Assembly: GCA_902492045.1 (NCBI GenBank)
Contig: CABUKB010000001.1
Span: 248,001-312,000, forward strand
DNA length: 64,000 bases
Reading direction: 5' to 3'
DNA from: an uncultured Oscillospiraceae bacterium
Lineage (GTDB): Bacteria; Bacillota; Clostridia; Oscillospirales; Acutalibacteraceae
Below the pieces are notes generated by a model. The model was not told where the DNA came from. It saw nothing but the letters and a program-made list of their open reading frames with translations, and did not search any database. The position numbers and the translations under genes are program-made. This document shows positions 17,456 to 27,375 of this stretch, piece after piece. Every line of letters begins with the position of its first letter. The stretch's first letter is position 1.

Positions 17456-18187
17456 ATGATGGTTTGCATGATCTGTGATGACCAGAAAAACGAACTTGAA
17501 ATGATGGAACAAATCGTTTCGGATTATGCGAAAGAGCATCCTGAACTATCTCTTACTGTTCAATGCTTTTCCGACCCCTTTGATATGCTGGATACAATCC
17601 ACAAAAGCGGGGCGCCTGATATCGCACTGCTGGATATCTGTATGCCCGGAATTCTGGGAACGGAAATGGTACGGGAAATCCAGAATAAAAATGGGGAAGA
17701 CACAGACGTCATCTTTCTCACCACCAGCCATGATTTCGCGGTGGAAGCCTTCGCCCTGCATGTCCATGATTATCTGACGAAGCCGTATACGAAGGAAAGG
17801 CTGATTGATACGCTTGAGCGAGTCATTGACAAAAGACAGCATCGCCTGTACGTTCCTATCCAGTGTGGAAACGAGATTCATCGAATCAATCTATATACGG
17901 TTTTGTATGCAGAAGCCAGAAATCACCATATGGGGATTTATTTGAAGTCTGGGAAATGTCTGAAGACGAGAATGACGATGACAGAACTAAAAAAGCTGTT
18001 CGACAGCATCAGCGGATTTACGTCAGTTGGCGCCTCCTATGTCGTGAATCTGCGCTGTGTTCAGAGCTTGCTTCCGGCTTCGTTGGAAATGACAAATGGG
18101 GAAGTGATCCCTGTACCGAGAAGATGGCGGAGCCAGCTGAAAAAGCAATACTTCGATTTTTACACAGGGGAGGCGATTGGCCAATGA
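17456..18187 (+). CDS. LytTR-family response regulator (AgrA-like)
   Basis: A 243-residue regulator. The receiver domain (about 1-125) has the acidic pocket CDD near 7-9, phosphoacceptor Asp60 in LLDICMPG, a conserved Thr in TTSHDF, and Lys in LTKPY. The C-terminal LytTR domain (about 135-235) includes YAEARNHHMGIYL and FTSVGASYVVNL, which bind DNA as in AgrA and ComE. Tandem ATGs at 17456 and 17459 follow GGTGG. Its stop overlaps the kinase start (ATGA). It probably controls the downstream surface protein. Confidence 0.9.
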   Translation: MMVCMICDDQKNELEMMEQIVSDYAKEHPELSLTVQCFSDPFDMLDTIHKSGAPDIALLDICMPGILGTEMVREIQNKNGEDTDVIFLTTSHDFAVEAFALHVHDYLTKPYTKERLIDTLERVIDKRQHRLYVPIQCGNEIHRINLYTVLYAEARNHHMGIYLKSGKCLKTRMTMTELKKLFDSISGFTSVGASYVVNLRCVQSLLPASLEMTNGEVIPVPRRWRSQLKKQYFDFYTGEAIGQ

Positions 18188-19455
18188 TACACCAGACTGT
18201 GAATATGGTGTTGCTTGCCCTGACCCATATTCTTTGTCTCGCCGCCATGACGGAACGGAAATACTCCACCCGAAAAACCGCACTGGTCTATGGAGTATTT
18301 GGCGTATGTTTTGTCGCTCTGACAATGGTAGTTTTTACACTGATAGGCAACGAAATGGCGATTACAGCTCTCGTTGGTTTTTCCAGCACCATTCTGGTAA
18401 GTTTTTTTGTTTTTATGATGACTTCTGCCGATCCTGCCGGTAAAAAAGTTTTCCTGTTTATCAGTCATGCCAATGTGTTCTGCATGGTTTTCTGTATTAC
18501 TGACATCGTAAGCGATGCCTTTTTTTCTGCGCTGCCCCATACAGGATTACTGTATGTTAAAACCGTCATCCGAACGCTGCTTTATGTTCTTCTGATTTTG
18601 GTGTACATTCGTTTTCTGCGGCCTGCCGTCCGATTGGTATCGGGAGCAAAGAAAAAGACATGGTATTCCATTTCCCTGGTTTCGGTTCTCTTTTTGATTA
18701 TTTTTTCCATACTGGTCACAGCTTTTTATGCAGGACCCAGCGCGGTATATTATGTTTCATTGTTTTCGGCGGTTGTACTGCTTTACTGCTCGGTTCTCTG
18801 GATCATATTCGGAACGATTCGGTCCATGAGTAATGAAAGCAGAATGGAACTTATCAACAAAAAGGCAGAGTATCTGCAAGGACAGCTCGTGCTTGCGAGA
18901 GAAAACGAATTGGCCGCGAAAACCCTCCGCCATGATTTCAGGCATCATAACCGAAATGTCATGGCCCTACTGAAGCAAGGGGACGTCAATGGGGCACTGC
19001 GTTACATGGAACAATATGATGAAAGCATAGACGCAACAACGCCGAACGGATTTTGTCCACATACGACGGTAAATGCCATTCTAAACAGCTTCAGTGCTAA
19101 AGCCGAACAGAGTCATATTCCTATTTCAGTGTCCGTCGATACGCTGGAAGAAACCTCGATTTCGGATATGGATTTCGTCGCCATTCTCTCTAACCTATTG
19201 GAGAACGCTGTAAATGGCTGCAAAGAATGCGGCTCACAAGGCGAGATCCGATTGAATATCCGTACAGTTGCCGGTAAAACCGTAATCGTATGCAGCAATC
19301 CCTGTACTTCTGGTCTTGCCATCGAAAACAATATGCCGAAGCACAAAGGCACCGGCATTGAGAGTATCCTTCTGGCGGCAAGAAAATACAATGGCGATAT
19401 TCGTTATGAGTTAGAAAACGGACGCTTAACGGTGTGCATTATACTAAACACATAA
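18184..19455 (+). CDS. GHKL-domain sensor histidine kinase (AgrC-like)
   Basis: A 423-residue membrane kinase. The first 210 residues hold about six helices. The phosphoacceptor region is LRHDFRHHNRN near residue 250, and the ATPase domain has the N box (LSNLLENAVNGCKECG) and a G box (KHKGTGIESILLA). This is the GHKL type that pairs with LytTR regulators and usually senses peptides. The start ATG at 18184 overlaps the regulator's stop. No AgrB or AgrD gene is seen, so the signal is unknown. Confidence 0.9.
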   Translation: MIHQTVNMVLLALTHILCLAAMTERKYSTRKTALVYGVFGVCFVALTMVVFTLIGNEMAITALVGFSSTILVSFFVFMMTSADPAGKKVFLFISHANVFCMVFCITDIVSDAFFSALPHTGLLYVKTVIRTLLYVLLILVYIRFLRPAVRLVSGAKKKTWYSISLVSVLFLIIFSILVTAFYAGPSAVYYVSLFSAVVLLYCSVLWIIFGTIRSMSNESRMELINKKAEYLQGQLVLARENELAAKTLRHDFRHHNRNVMALLKQGDVNGALRYMEQYDESIDATTPNGFCPHTTVNAILNSFSAKAEQSHIPISVSVDTLEETSISDMDFVAILSNLLENAVNGCKECGSQGEIRLNIRTVAGKTVIVCSNPCTSGLAIENNMPKHKGTGIESILLAARKYNGDIRYELENGRLTVCIILNT

Positions 19456-19497
19456 CGTTTTGTGACCAAATACGCCGCAAAAACAACCAATTACGAC

Positions 19498-19523
19498 AAA
19501 GCCATCCTTAGGATGGCTTTTTT
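19498..19523 (+). terminator. Terminator of the two-component operon
   Basis: 10-bp perfect stem AAAGCCATCC / GGATGGCTTT with a TTA loop, then TTT. Confidence 0.85.
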
Positions 19524-19655
19524 GCTATGATTAGGACAAATACATTATGTGGTTTTGCAGAAAAACTTTCCTAAAAAACACTTGACAAGTGTAAGGAGGT
19601 CTGACGCACTGTGATCGAAAAGATGATACTTGCTTTCATAATATGATTACCAAGA

Positions 19656-19702
19656 GGGTATTCTGTCCGTTTTGACGGACGGGGTACGCCCTTTTCTATT
19701 TT
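19656..19702 (+). terminator. Terminator or attenuator before small island genes
   Basis: Nested stem GGGTA..GTCCGT-tttg-ACGGAC..TACGCCC followed by TTTTCTATTTT. It sits 45 bases before the next start codon, so it may be regulatory. Confidence 0.5.
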
Positions 19703-19746
19703 ATGATTGGTGATCCATTTCCGAAATTGCCGAGGGGTGAGAACGC

Positions 19747-20004
19747 ATGATCTTCCGCAAAAAGATAACCTTTGACAAGGCGGCCCGGTTCAATTATGAG
19801 CTGGACCGCAATGAAAAGCTGAAAACCGCGCTGAAGAACCTTTCTCTGCGGCAAAATGAGATGAGTAAGCAGAAATACCTCTCCGAAATGCTGGAACTGT
19901 TCCGTGAAGAAGGACTTGATCTGTCGCTCAAGGAACTGGACATGCTGCTTCTGCTGCGGCAGAAAACCGACCAAATCTTGTTGGGTGAAGAGGACAGCAA
20001 GTGA
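19747..20004 (+). CDS. Small helical protein of unknown function
   Basis: An 85-residue charged, leucine-rich protein, predicted mainly helical, with no signal peptide or membrane segment. ATG follows GAGGGGTGAGAACGC. I do not recognise a family. It lies between the two-component pair and the surface protein, just before another small gene, so it may belong to the island's transcript. Confidence 0.6.
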   Translation: MIFRKKITFDKAARFNYELDRNEKLKTALKNLSLRQNEMSKQKYLSEMLELFREEGLDLSLKELDMLLLLRQKTDQILLGEEDSK

Positions 20005-20059
20005 ATTGTCTGGTGTTTCATTTTCAAGTAATACCGGCGCGAAAGAGGTGAGCTATCAT

Positions 20060-20308
20060 TTGAAAAAACATAACAGAACCGATTTTCAAAAACGATGGAT
20101 ATGGTGCGTTATCTTTTCCACGGTTCTGCTTCTGTCGGTGATTTTGATACTGCTGTTTCCACGGGAGGAGCATGTGGTTCTTTCCACTGTCTTTGCCCTA
20201 TTGTTTTGGCTTTCATTGGCAGCGGCCATTTTGTCCGCAGCGTTTGCTGTACGAAACAGGGGAAAACCGCCGCACGGCCAAACGTATAAACGGGATAAAA
20301 ACACCTGA
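20060..20308 (+). CDS. Small two-helix membrane protein of unknown function
   Basis: 82 residues from a TTG start at 20060, 10 bases after AAAGAGGTG. Two hydrophobic segments (about 14-34 and 40-66) flank a short charged loop, and the tail is basic. No family recognised. It ends 22 bases before the surface protein and could help export or anchor it, but that is inference. Confidence 0.55.
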   Translation: MKKHNRTDFQKRWIWCVIFSTVLLLSVILILLFPREEHVVLSTVFALLFWLSLAAAILSAAFAVRNRGKPPHGQTYKRDKNT

Positions 20309-20330
20309 TTCTGAAAAGGAGAATTGAGAT

Positions 20331-23300
20331 ATGAACAGTAAAAAACCATCAAACCGCTTCTTAGCGCTGCTGCTCAGCCTGTGTATGGTGCTGACCATGC
20401 TTCCTTTCACGGTCTTTGCGGCGGAAGGCACGGTTGCCTATATCGGCGATACGGGCTACGATTCGCTGGCCTCGGCGGTGGAGGCTGCGTCGGGCGGCGA
20501 AACGATTATCATGCAGGAAGATGATTCGGCTGGGCAGATCACGATCGACAAAGACCTGACCATTGAACTAAATGGGCACAGCCTGACGGCCACTGCATTC
20601 AAAATTACCGGTGGGAAGGTATCCATCAGTGACCGAAGCGGCAGCGCGTCCATTCAATCCTCTGCCGGAACAGCCTTTCAGACCGATTTTAATTCCTCGG
20701 TATACGGGACGATTTATGCTGCAGGCGGAACTCTGACGCTGGAAGGCGTCGCAGTCAAAGGATATCTGGGAAGCAACAGACTGCTGTCAAAGGCTCTTGC
20801 AATCGGCGGCGGTTCCGTTATCATTAACAGCGGTACCTTTACCGGCGGCAATGCAGGTAATAGCGGCGGCGACGCCATTTATTTTGATTCCGGAATGCTG
20901 ACCATTCATAGCGGCCTGTTTCAGGGCGGAAGCGGCGGCGGGTGCGGTCTTTCTACAAGCACAAAACCGGACAATAATCTGGTGATCCGTTCCGGCCGGT
21001 TTGTCGGCGGCAGCAACGACGCGGCGTTTTGGCTGGGAAGCAACGTCACTACCGCCAGCCTAGTCAAAGACTATTTTCTAAACGACAGTCTCGGCAACTA
21101 TATTGTCAACGAAAGCTCGTTTAATTCAAAAGATGTCACCATCGGCAGCGGCCTGTTCCTCTCCGGCCTTTATACCAACCCGGAAAACGGCACAACCGAC
21201 GCAAGCAGCCCCGGAGTACTGGCTCCGGCCGAGGGAGATACCGTTACGCTGGAGCCGCACGTGTTAGGCGGAACCGGCGGCACGCTCACTTATCAATGGT
21301 ATAAGGACGGTACGCTGATTTCGGATCAGTCTGGGGATGCCTGTACCGTGACGGCCAAAGGAGATTACCTTGGCAGCTACTCTGTGGTGGTTACGGAGGA
21401 CGGAGCGCCTGCAAATACAATTACCCTTTATTGGGAGATTAAGAAGGCGCCCGCCGCTTACAACGTCTGGGTCGGCGGCGTGCAGGTGACGGAAAATAAC
21501 GCTTCCGACGTGCTGGGGGACGGTACCGTTTCCTATGACGCGCAAACCAAGACCCTTACCCTGAACGGCGCAAACATTACTACGGGATACTATAATAACA
21601 CGACTCGAGAACTAAGCGGTATTTATGCCCTGGATGATTTGAACATCGTTCTTGCGGACGGCAGTGAAAACAAAATCGCCCCGTCTGCCGCAAATGCTTA
21701 TATGGTTGTGGGCATCGCCGCTTTGGATATAAGCGGTAGTTATTATAACGTCACCATTACCGGCGGCGGAAGTCTGGAGATTTCCGCCGGCAACGGTATG
21801 GTAGCAAATATAGGTATTTACAGCGGCGACCTGTCCGTTTCAGATCAGACGGCCGTCTCGATGGAGATTGGCACAAGCAGTTATCCTGCAGCCGGCCTGG
21901 ACGGCGGCGCTCTGGTGACGGGTGACTTTTCCATCGAAAACGCCGGCCTCACCTCTATCGGCGGGGCGGCAGGCCTGAAGGCTACCGGTACTGCCGCCAT
22001 TAAAAGCGGCAGCTCTCTGAAACTCAGCGGCTCCTCGGTAGGGATTGCCGCAGGGACGCTTTCGGTTGTTGATGGCCTCTTTGTTAAGGGAAGCACGTCA
22101 GCAAATGATTTTGATAATTTGCAGGATGCCGAGGTAGGCACTGCTGAAGGTCAGAAAACGATTATGGTTTCTGGAAGCATAGCCCTTTCGGTGGAAATCC
22201 AGTCCAGCACCCGTATCGTCACCTTTGACGCCAACGGCGGCACATGTGATACGAAAAGCAAAACTGTAACTTTAGGCAGTCCTTACGGCGAGCTTCCAAC
22301 TCCCACCCGCACCGGGTACACCTTTCAGGGGTGGTACACATCAGCGGAGGGCGGCATAAAAATAACGGCAGATGATACCGTAATAAATTCCGCCAATCAT
22401 ACATTGTACGCCCAATGGGAGGCAAAGCTTGTTTCAATCAAGCTGAACGGAAACGGCGGCAGGCTTGTGGATAAAAACACCGGTAAACCTACTACTGCAA
22501 TCTCTACCAATAGAAGCTATGGAAGCACTTATGGCAATTTTACAGAGAATTCTGCAATAAGAGACGGCTATTCCTTCGCCGGCTGGTATACCGAAGCAGA
22601 GGGCGGTACGCAGGTGACAAGCGCAACGGTTATATCGAATCCCGAGGAGCATTCCCTTTATGCCCACTGGACGCCAGACACCTATACCGTCACCTTTGAT
22701 CCCAACGGCGGGACCTGCGACACGGCAAGCAAAACGGTGACCTACGATGAAACATATGGCGAGCTTCCAACTCCTACCCGAACAGGCTATACCTTTGAGG
22801 GATGGTATGATGCACCATCCGGAAGCAGCGCCATATATTCGGCCGATTCCAAGGTGAAGATTACTGCTGACAAAACCCTCTACGCCAGATGGAGCATAAA
22901 CACCTATTTTGTCAGTCTGCCGTGGGGGGAGCAAGGCTATACGGTATCTGCGGCAAGCGGCAGCCCAAACCCCGTGGAATACGGTGGCAGCTACCGCTTT
23001 ACGATAAGTATTGCGGACAAATATTACAGGACAGACGCCTTTGCGGTAAAGGCGAACGGCACGCCGCTTTCTCCTGATCCCGACGGCGGGTATACGATAT
23101 CGAATATACAGGCTAGGACCACTGTCACGGTAGAAGGCGTCGCGTCGGACTACGAGGGCCCGTCAGCAACCATCACCCTTGGCAAAAACAGCTGGCATTC
23201 CTTCCTCAACACCATTACCTTCGGGCTGTTCTTCAAGGAGACGCAGACGGTCTCCATCTCAACGGAAGATGCCGGATCCGGCGTTGCTAAGGTTGAATAT

Positions 23301-26300
23301 CTCCTTTCTGACACCTCGTATAACAGCACAGAGGAATTAGCGAAAGCGACTGGCTGGCAGGACTATACAGAGCCGTTCAGTATTAAGCCGAACAATAAAC
23401 TTTTTATCTATGCCAAGGCAACCGACAATGTGGGCAATGTGACCTATGTCAATTCAGAAGGTATCGTCCTGTATACTGACGCCGAACAGGATACGGCGGA
23501 AATCAACTTTACCCGCAAAGGGACGGATGATGTGACGGCGAGTGTTGACCTCAATGAGAACACCGTTGCGGGAATCCAATGCGGCAACAACATGCTGACG
23601 GCAGGAACAGATTATACCGTGAGTTCCGACGGCATCATTACCTTTAAGGCAAGCTGGCTGCAAACACTTGCGGCGGGGGATTATACGCTGACAGTCAGCT
23701 ACAACCCGCTGGGCGAGGAATATCAGGCAGCAGAAGGCAATGCGGCGCCGGATACAACCAGCATCGTCCTGCACGTCCAAAAAATGCAGGGCAGTGTAAC
23801 GGAGCTTTCTGATTTATCCAAAATTTACGACGGCAACCCGGTAAATGACATCACCTATACTGCGCCGTCTAAGGGCACGGTAACGGTGGAATACAAGGCA
23901 CAGGATGCGGGCGACAATACCTATACGACCACCAAACCCTCTGCCGTGGGGAATTACACCGTTCGCGTGGCAGTGGCGGCAGATGACGACTACACTGAAT
24001 CCAGCGCAACGGCAAATTTTGCGATTTCCTATCTGGAAGCACCGAACCCAAATACTTTTACCGTTGCGGGGACAGAGGGAAATAACGGATGGTACAAAAG
24101 CGATGTTGTCATTACCCCGCCGGACGGCTATACGATATCCGACAGCCTCAACAGCCATTATACCGACAAGATTACCGTCACCGCAACCGAAGATGTGACC
24201 GTGTATTTGAAAAATGCGCAGGGACAGATGACGGACAGCATCAGCATGGGGGAAATTAAGATAGACAAATCGGCCCCGACGCTTACGGTAACAGGTGACA
24301 CAGCAAGCTATCAGGAAAGCGACAAAGTGTCTATCAAAGCAAGCGACACGGTTTCCAGCGTAGCGAAAGTGGAGGTTTCCAGGGACGGCGGTGTGACGTT
24401 TGAAGACATTACCGCTTCTTATCAGCAGGGTTACACGGTCACCGCAAACGGAACATACACCTTCCGCGTGACGGACAACGCCGGCTGGGAAACCACCAGG
24501 GAACTCAGATATGACCATATCGACGGGAAAACGCCTGTCGTGGCCATTGATTCCGGCAGTTACACCGACGGCGGCTGGACGAACCAGAGCGTAACACTCA
24601 CGCCCCAAAATACGGTGGGCAACCTTGGCACAGACAAAATTGAATACAAGATAGACGACGGCAATTGGCAGCCCTATACCGCTCCGATGACCGTTTCCGA
24701 TGATACGGACGCAGACGGTGTGCTCTACACCTTCCGCATCACCGCCGCAAACGGCAAGACAAGCGAGGAAGCGTCCATTACCGTCAAAAAGGACAGCGTT
24801 GCACCGGATGGCGACATTACCATCAAGGAGAACAGCATCAAAAAGTTTTTCAACACCATCACCTTCGGCCTGTTTTTCAAGGAAAACGTAGATGTTGCAA
24901 TCAGCGGGACCGACACGCTGAGCGATGTTTCGAGCATCCAGTATTACCGCAGCGAGACGATTCTCTCGGAAGATGCGGTAAAGGCGCTGACCGATTCCGA
25001 CTGGACAGAATATACCGGAAAATTGTCTGAAACCGCTATGGACGCCAAGAAATTCGTCTATTACGCGAAAATCACAGACAACGCAGGCAATGTGACCCTA
25101 TTTGGTTCCGACGGCGTGACCTTTGACCGGACTGATCCGGCAGTGAATGGCGTGACAAACGGTGGAACCTATTACACCACGCAGAAAGTCACGGCAACAG
25201 ATGCGAATCTTGAGACAGTCACCGTGAACGGAAGCGCCCCGTCGGGAGAAATTCTGCTGGCCGGCAACAGGAACGAGGTCTATACCATCATTGCCACGGA
25301 CAAGGCGGGCAACAGCACGACAGTGACGGTACACATGAAGCCGATTGCAAGTTTGGGCGACCCGATTGCCGACCTGACAGTGGAGAACGTGACTTCTTCG
25401 GACAAAACGGCAATTGAGCAGGTAAAAACCACTGTACAGGCGGTAGACACAACAGAGGCCACCGAAGCGGAAATGGCTGAAATTGAGAACATCATTTCCA
25501 ACTGTGACGCGCTGCTGAAGGCAATCAAAGACATAGCGGATGAAATCAGGGAAGTGACAGACGGCGTAAACAGCTATGACCTTGATACCGTCAAATCCTC
25601 TGCTAAAGAGAATATCGTGGATCTGGTCGAAAGAATCGACAATCTTCTTGCAAGCGATAACCTTACCAGTGTGGAGAAAGACAATGTAAGCAGCCTTAAA
25701 GAAACCGCCAATACACTGCTGGACAAAATCAGCGACACCGCCACGGAAATGGCTGGTATCGCCGGTGAATTGGACGGTTACGCAGTTGAAACAGTCAAGT
25801 CTTCGGATAAGGACGATATCGAGGCACTTGTGGACCGGATCGAGGCGCTTCTGAACGGTGACAACCTCACCGAGGATGAACGGAACACACTGGAATCAGC
25901 AAAGGAAACCGCCAATGCGCTGCTGGACAAAATCCGTGACACCGCCACGGAAATGGCTGGTATCACCGATGTATTGGACGGTTACGCAGTTGAAACGGTC
26001 AAGTCTTCGGATAAGGACGATATCGAGGCACTTGTGGACCGGATCGACGCACTTCTGAACGGTGACAACCTCACCGAAGGCGAGCGGGATGCAATGGAGG
26101 CGGCAAAAGAAACCGCCAATGCGCTGCTGGACAAAATCAGCGACACCGCCGCAGAGATGGCAGATATCACCGTTGTATTGGACGGTTACACAGTTGAAAC
26201 GGTCAAGTCTTCAGACAAGGACGATATCGAAGCACTTGTGGACCGGATCGACGCACTTCTGAACGGTGACAACCTCACCGAGGGTGAACGGGACACGTTG

Positions 26301-27296
26301 GAAACGGCACAGGATGCAGCAAATGCTCTGCTGAACAAGATGGATGAAGTAACCGCAGAATGGGACCGCATTGCAGAACAGGTAAACGGTTATGAGATGG
26401 AAACGGTCACGGCAGACGACAAAACGGCGATGGAAACTCTGACAGAAGAGATCGAGGAGCTTCTGGCTACCGAAAACCTGACGGACGAGGAGATTGCAGA
26501 GCTCAATGGCCTTGCTGTGAAGCTGGATATTCTTTTGAACCGGCTGGACGGTGTGGAAGAGCGGATAGACGGTCTTCAGGAGAGTATCGACGGTTATGAG
26601 GAGTCCTCTGTCAAGTCCACTGACATGGAAGCAATCCAACAGATCATCAAAGATGCAGAAGCACTTGCCGAATCAGGCAATGTGACCGTGGAAGAAAAAG
26701 CCCTCCTCGAAGATATTGCGGCGAAAGGGCAGGACCTGCTCCACAAAATCAGCGAAGCAGCAGATGCATCAGACACAACAGCGATAAAAGATACCGACGA
26801 CATTACATCGGACACCGTTGTACATGATGACAAGGAAACGCTGGAAGAGGCGCTCAAAGACTTGACGGATGCGCTGGAAAGGAACGGCGGTAACTATACC
26901 GAGATGGAGCAGGCAGAGATTCAGGAAAAAATCGACCGCATCGAGGAAGCGTTGACGGCCATTGAAAACACCGAAGCTGCAGCCAGTCTGATTGAGGCGC
27001 TGCCTGACGCTGAAAGTATCAAAATATCCGATGAAACGGCGATTCAAGCTGCGCAGCAAGCCTATGATGCGCTGACCAGTCATGAAAAAGAGTTGGTCGG
27101 AGCGCCGCTAAAGGCAAAGCTCGACGCAACACAAGCTGCTCTGAAACAGGCTCAGGACGCTGCAAAAGCCGAAGGCACACCTCAGACGGGGGACGAAAGC
27201 CACACCGCTCTCTGTCTGATGATTATGGTGGCAGCTAGCTTTAGCCTTATCAGCACCGCTATTTACAGCCGCAGAAAGAAAAAGTACAGCAAATAA
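20331..27296 (+). CDS. Giant wall-anchored surface protein with beta-helix, InlB B-repeats and 68-residue helical repeats
   Basis: 2321 residues. The signal peptide covers 1-31. Residues 35-280 look like a right-handed beta-helix. An Ig-like region and a second repeat region follow to about 620. Three InlB/Listeria-Bacteroides B-repeats lie at about 627-860 (TRTGYTFQGWYTS type). Then come several Ig-like or bacterial-surface domains, two of which share TITFGLFFKE near 955 and 1507. Five 68-residue helical repeats cover 1749-2088, with a diverged sixth. It ends with a sorting signal: TPQTG (2283-2287), a hydrophobic stretch and RRKKKYSK. It is probably an adhesin attached by a sortase that is not in the window. 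ATG follows AAAAGGAGAATTGAG. Confidence 0.9.
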   Translation: MNSKKPSNRFLALLLSLCMVLTMLPFTVFAAEGTVAYIGDTGYDSLASAVEAASGGETIIMQEDDSAGQITIDKDLTIELNGHSLTATAFKITGGKVSISDRSGSASIQSSAGTAFQTDFNSSVYGTIYAAGGTLTLEGVAVKGYLGSNRLLSKALAIGGGSVIINSGTFTGGNAGNSGGDAIYFDSGMLTIHSGLFQGGSGGGCGLSTSTKPDNNLVIRSGRFVGGSNDAAFWLGSNVTTASLVKDYFLNDSLGNYIVNESSFNSKDVTIGSGLFLSGLYTNPENGTTDASSPGVLAPAEGDTVTLEPHVLGGTGGTLTYQWYKDGTLISDQSGDACTVTAKGDYLGSYSVVVTEDGAPANTITLYWEIKKAPAAYNVWVGGVQVTENNASDVLGDGTVSYDAQTKTLTLNGANITTGYYNNTTRELSGIYALDDLNIVLADGSENKIAPSAANAYMVVGIAALDISGSYYNVTITGGGSLEISAGNGMVANIGIYSGDLSVSDQTAVSMEIGTSSYPAAGLDGGALVTGDFSIENAGLTSIGGAAGLKATGTAAIKSGSSLKLSGSSVGIAAGTLSVVDGLFVKGSTSANDFDNLQDAEVGTAEGQKTIMVSGSIALSVEIQSSTRIVTFDANGGTCDTKSKTVTLGSPYGELPTPTRTGYTFQGWYTSAEGGIKITADDTVINSANHTLYAQWEAKLVSIKLNGNGGRLVDKNTGKPTTAISTNRSYGSTYGNFTENSAIRDGYSFAGWYTEAEGGTQVTSATVISNPEEHSLYAHWTPDTYTVTFDPNGGTCDTASKTVTYDETYGELPTPTRTGYTFEGWYDAPSGSSAIYSADSKVKITADKTLYARWSINTYFVSLPWGEQGYTVSAASGSPNPVEYGGSYRFTISIADKYYRTDAFAVKANGTPLSPDPDGGYTISNIQARTTVTVEGVASDYEGPSATITLGKNSWHSFLNTITFGLFFKETQTVSISTEDAGSGVAKVEYLLSDTSYNSTEELAKATGWQDYTEPFSIKPNNKLFIYAKATDNVGNVTYVNSEGIVLYTDAEQDTAEINFTRKGTDDVTASVDLNENTVAGIQCGNNMLTAGTDYTVSSDGIITFKASWLQTLAAGDYTLTVSYNPLGEEYQAAEGNAAPDTTSIVLHVQKMQGSVTELSDLSKIYDGNPVNDITYTAPSKGTVTVEYKAQDAGDNTYTTTKPSAVGNYTVRVAVAADDDYTESSATANFAISYLEAPNPNTFTVAGTEGNNGWYKSDVVITPPDGYTISDSLNSHYTDKITVTATEDVTVYLKNAQGQMTDSISMGEIKIDKSAPTLTVTGDTASYQESDKVSIKASDTVSSVAKVEVSRDGGVTFEDITASYQQGYTVTANGTYTFRVTDNAGWETTRELRYDHIDGKTPVVAIDSGSYTDGGWTNQSVTLTPQNTVGNLGTDKIEYKIDDGNWQPYTAPMTVSDDTDADGVLYTFRITAANGKTSEEASITVKKDSVAPDGDITIKENSIKKFFNTITFGLFFKENVDVAISGTDTLSDVSSIQYYRSETILSEDAVKALTDSDWTEYTGKLSETAMDAKKFVYYAKITDNAGNVTLFGSDGVTFDRTDPAVNGVTNGGTYYTTQKVTATDANLETVTVNGSAPSGEILLAGNRNEVYTIIATDKAGNSTTVTVHMKPIASLGDPIADLTVENVTSSDKTAIEQVKTTVQAVDTTEATEAEMAEIENIISNCDALLKAIKDIADEIREVTDGVNSYDLDTVKSSAKENIVDLVERIDNLLASDNLTSVEKDNVSSLKETANTLLDKISDTATEMAGIAGELDGYAVETVKSSDKDDIEALVDRIEALLNGDNLTEDERNTLESAKETANALLDKIRDTATEMAGITDVLDGYAVETVKSSDKDDIEALVDRIDALLNGDNLTEGERDAMEAAKETANALLDKISDTAAEMADITVVLDGYTVETVKSSDKDDIEALVDRIDALLNGDNLTEGERDTLETAQDAANALLNKMDEVTAEWDRIAEQVNGYEMETVTADDKTAMETLTEEIEELLATENLTDEEIAELNGLAVKLDILLNRLDGVEERIDGLQESIDGYEESSVKSTDMEAIQQIIKDAEALAESGNVTVEEKALLEDIAAKGQDLLHKISEAADASDTTAIKDTDDITSDTVVHDDKETLEEALKDLTDALERNGGNYTEMEQAEIQEKIDRIEEALTAIENTEAAASLIEALPDAESIKISDETAIQAAQQAYDALTSHEKELVGAPLKAKLDATQAALKQAQDAAKAEGTPQTGDESHTALCLMIMVAASFSLISTAIYSRRKKKYSK
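25575..26594 (+). repeat. Five tandem 204-bp units inside the surface-protein gene
   Basis: Units start at 25575, 25779, 25983, 26187 and 26391, each exactly 204 bases. Units 2 to 4 are almost identical in DNA; units 1 and 5 and a sixth (from 26595) have diverged. The near-identity suggests recent duplication or recombination. Confidence 0.9.
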
Positions 27297-27328
27297 ACGA
27301 ACCGTAAATAAGTCATAATTCGTAAGTC

Positions 27329-27375
27329 AAAGCGCTCTGTGGGACCGTGAACCGAACCACAGGGCGCTTTGTTTT
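27329..27375 (+). terminator. Terminator of the surface-protein gene
   Basis: 14-bp stem AAAGCGCTCTGTGG with CCACAGGGCGCTTT (one G-T pair), then GTTTTG. Confidence 0.8.

Larger units (their letters stand above)
19456..19746 (+). other. Leader region between kinase and small genes
   Basis: A 291-base gap. It has a terminator for the two-component pair, a TTGACA with no matching -10, a possible 11-codon frame starting GTG at 19611 behind AAGGAGG, and a second hairpin with a T-tract. The layout resembles a transcription-attenuation leader. Confidence 0.4.

Noticed and set aside
25575..26594. CRISPR array
   Set aside because: The 204-base units are coding, contiguous and without spacers, so they are protein repeats.
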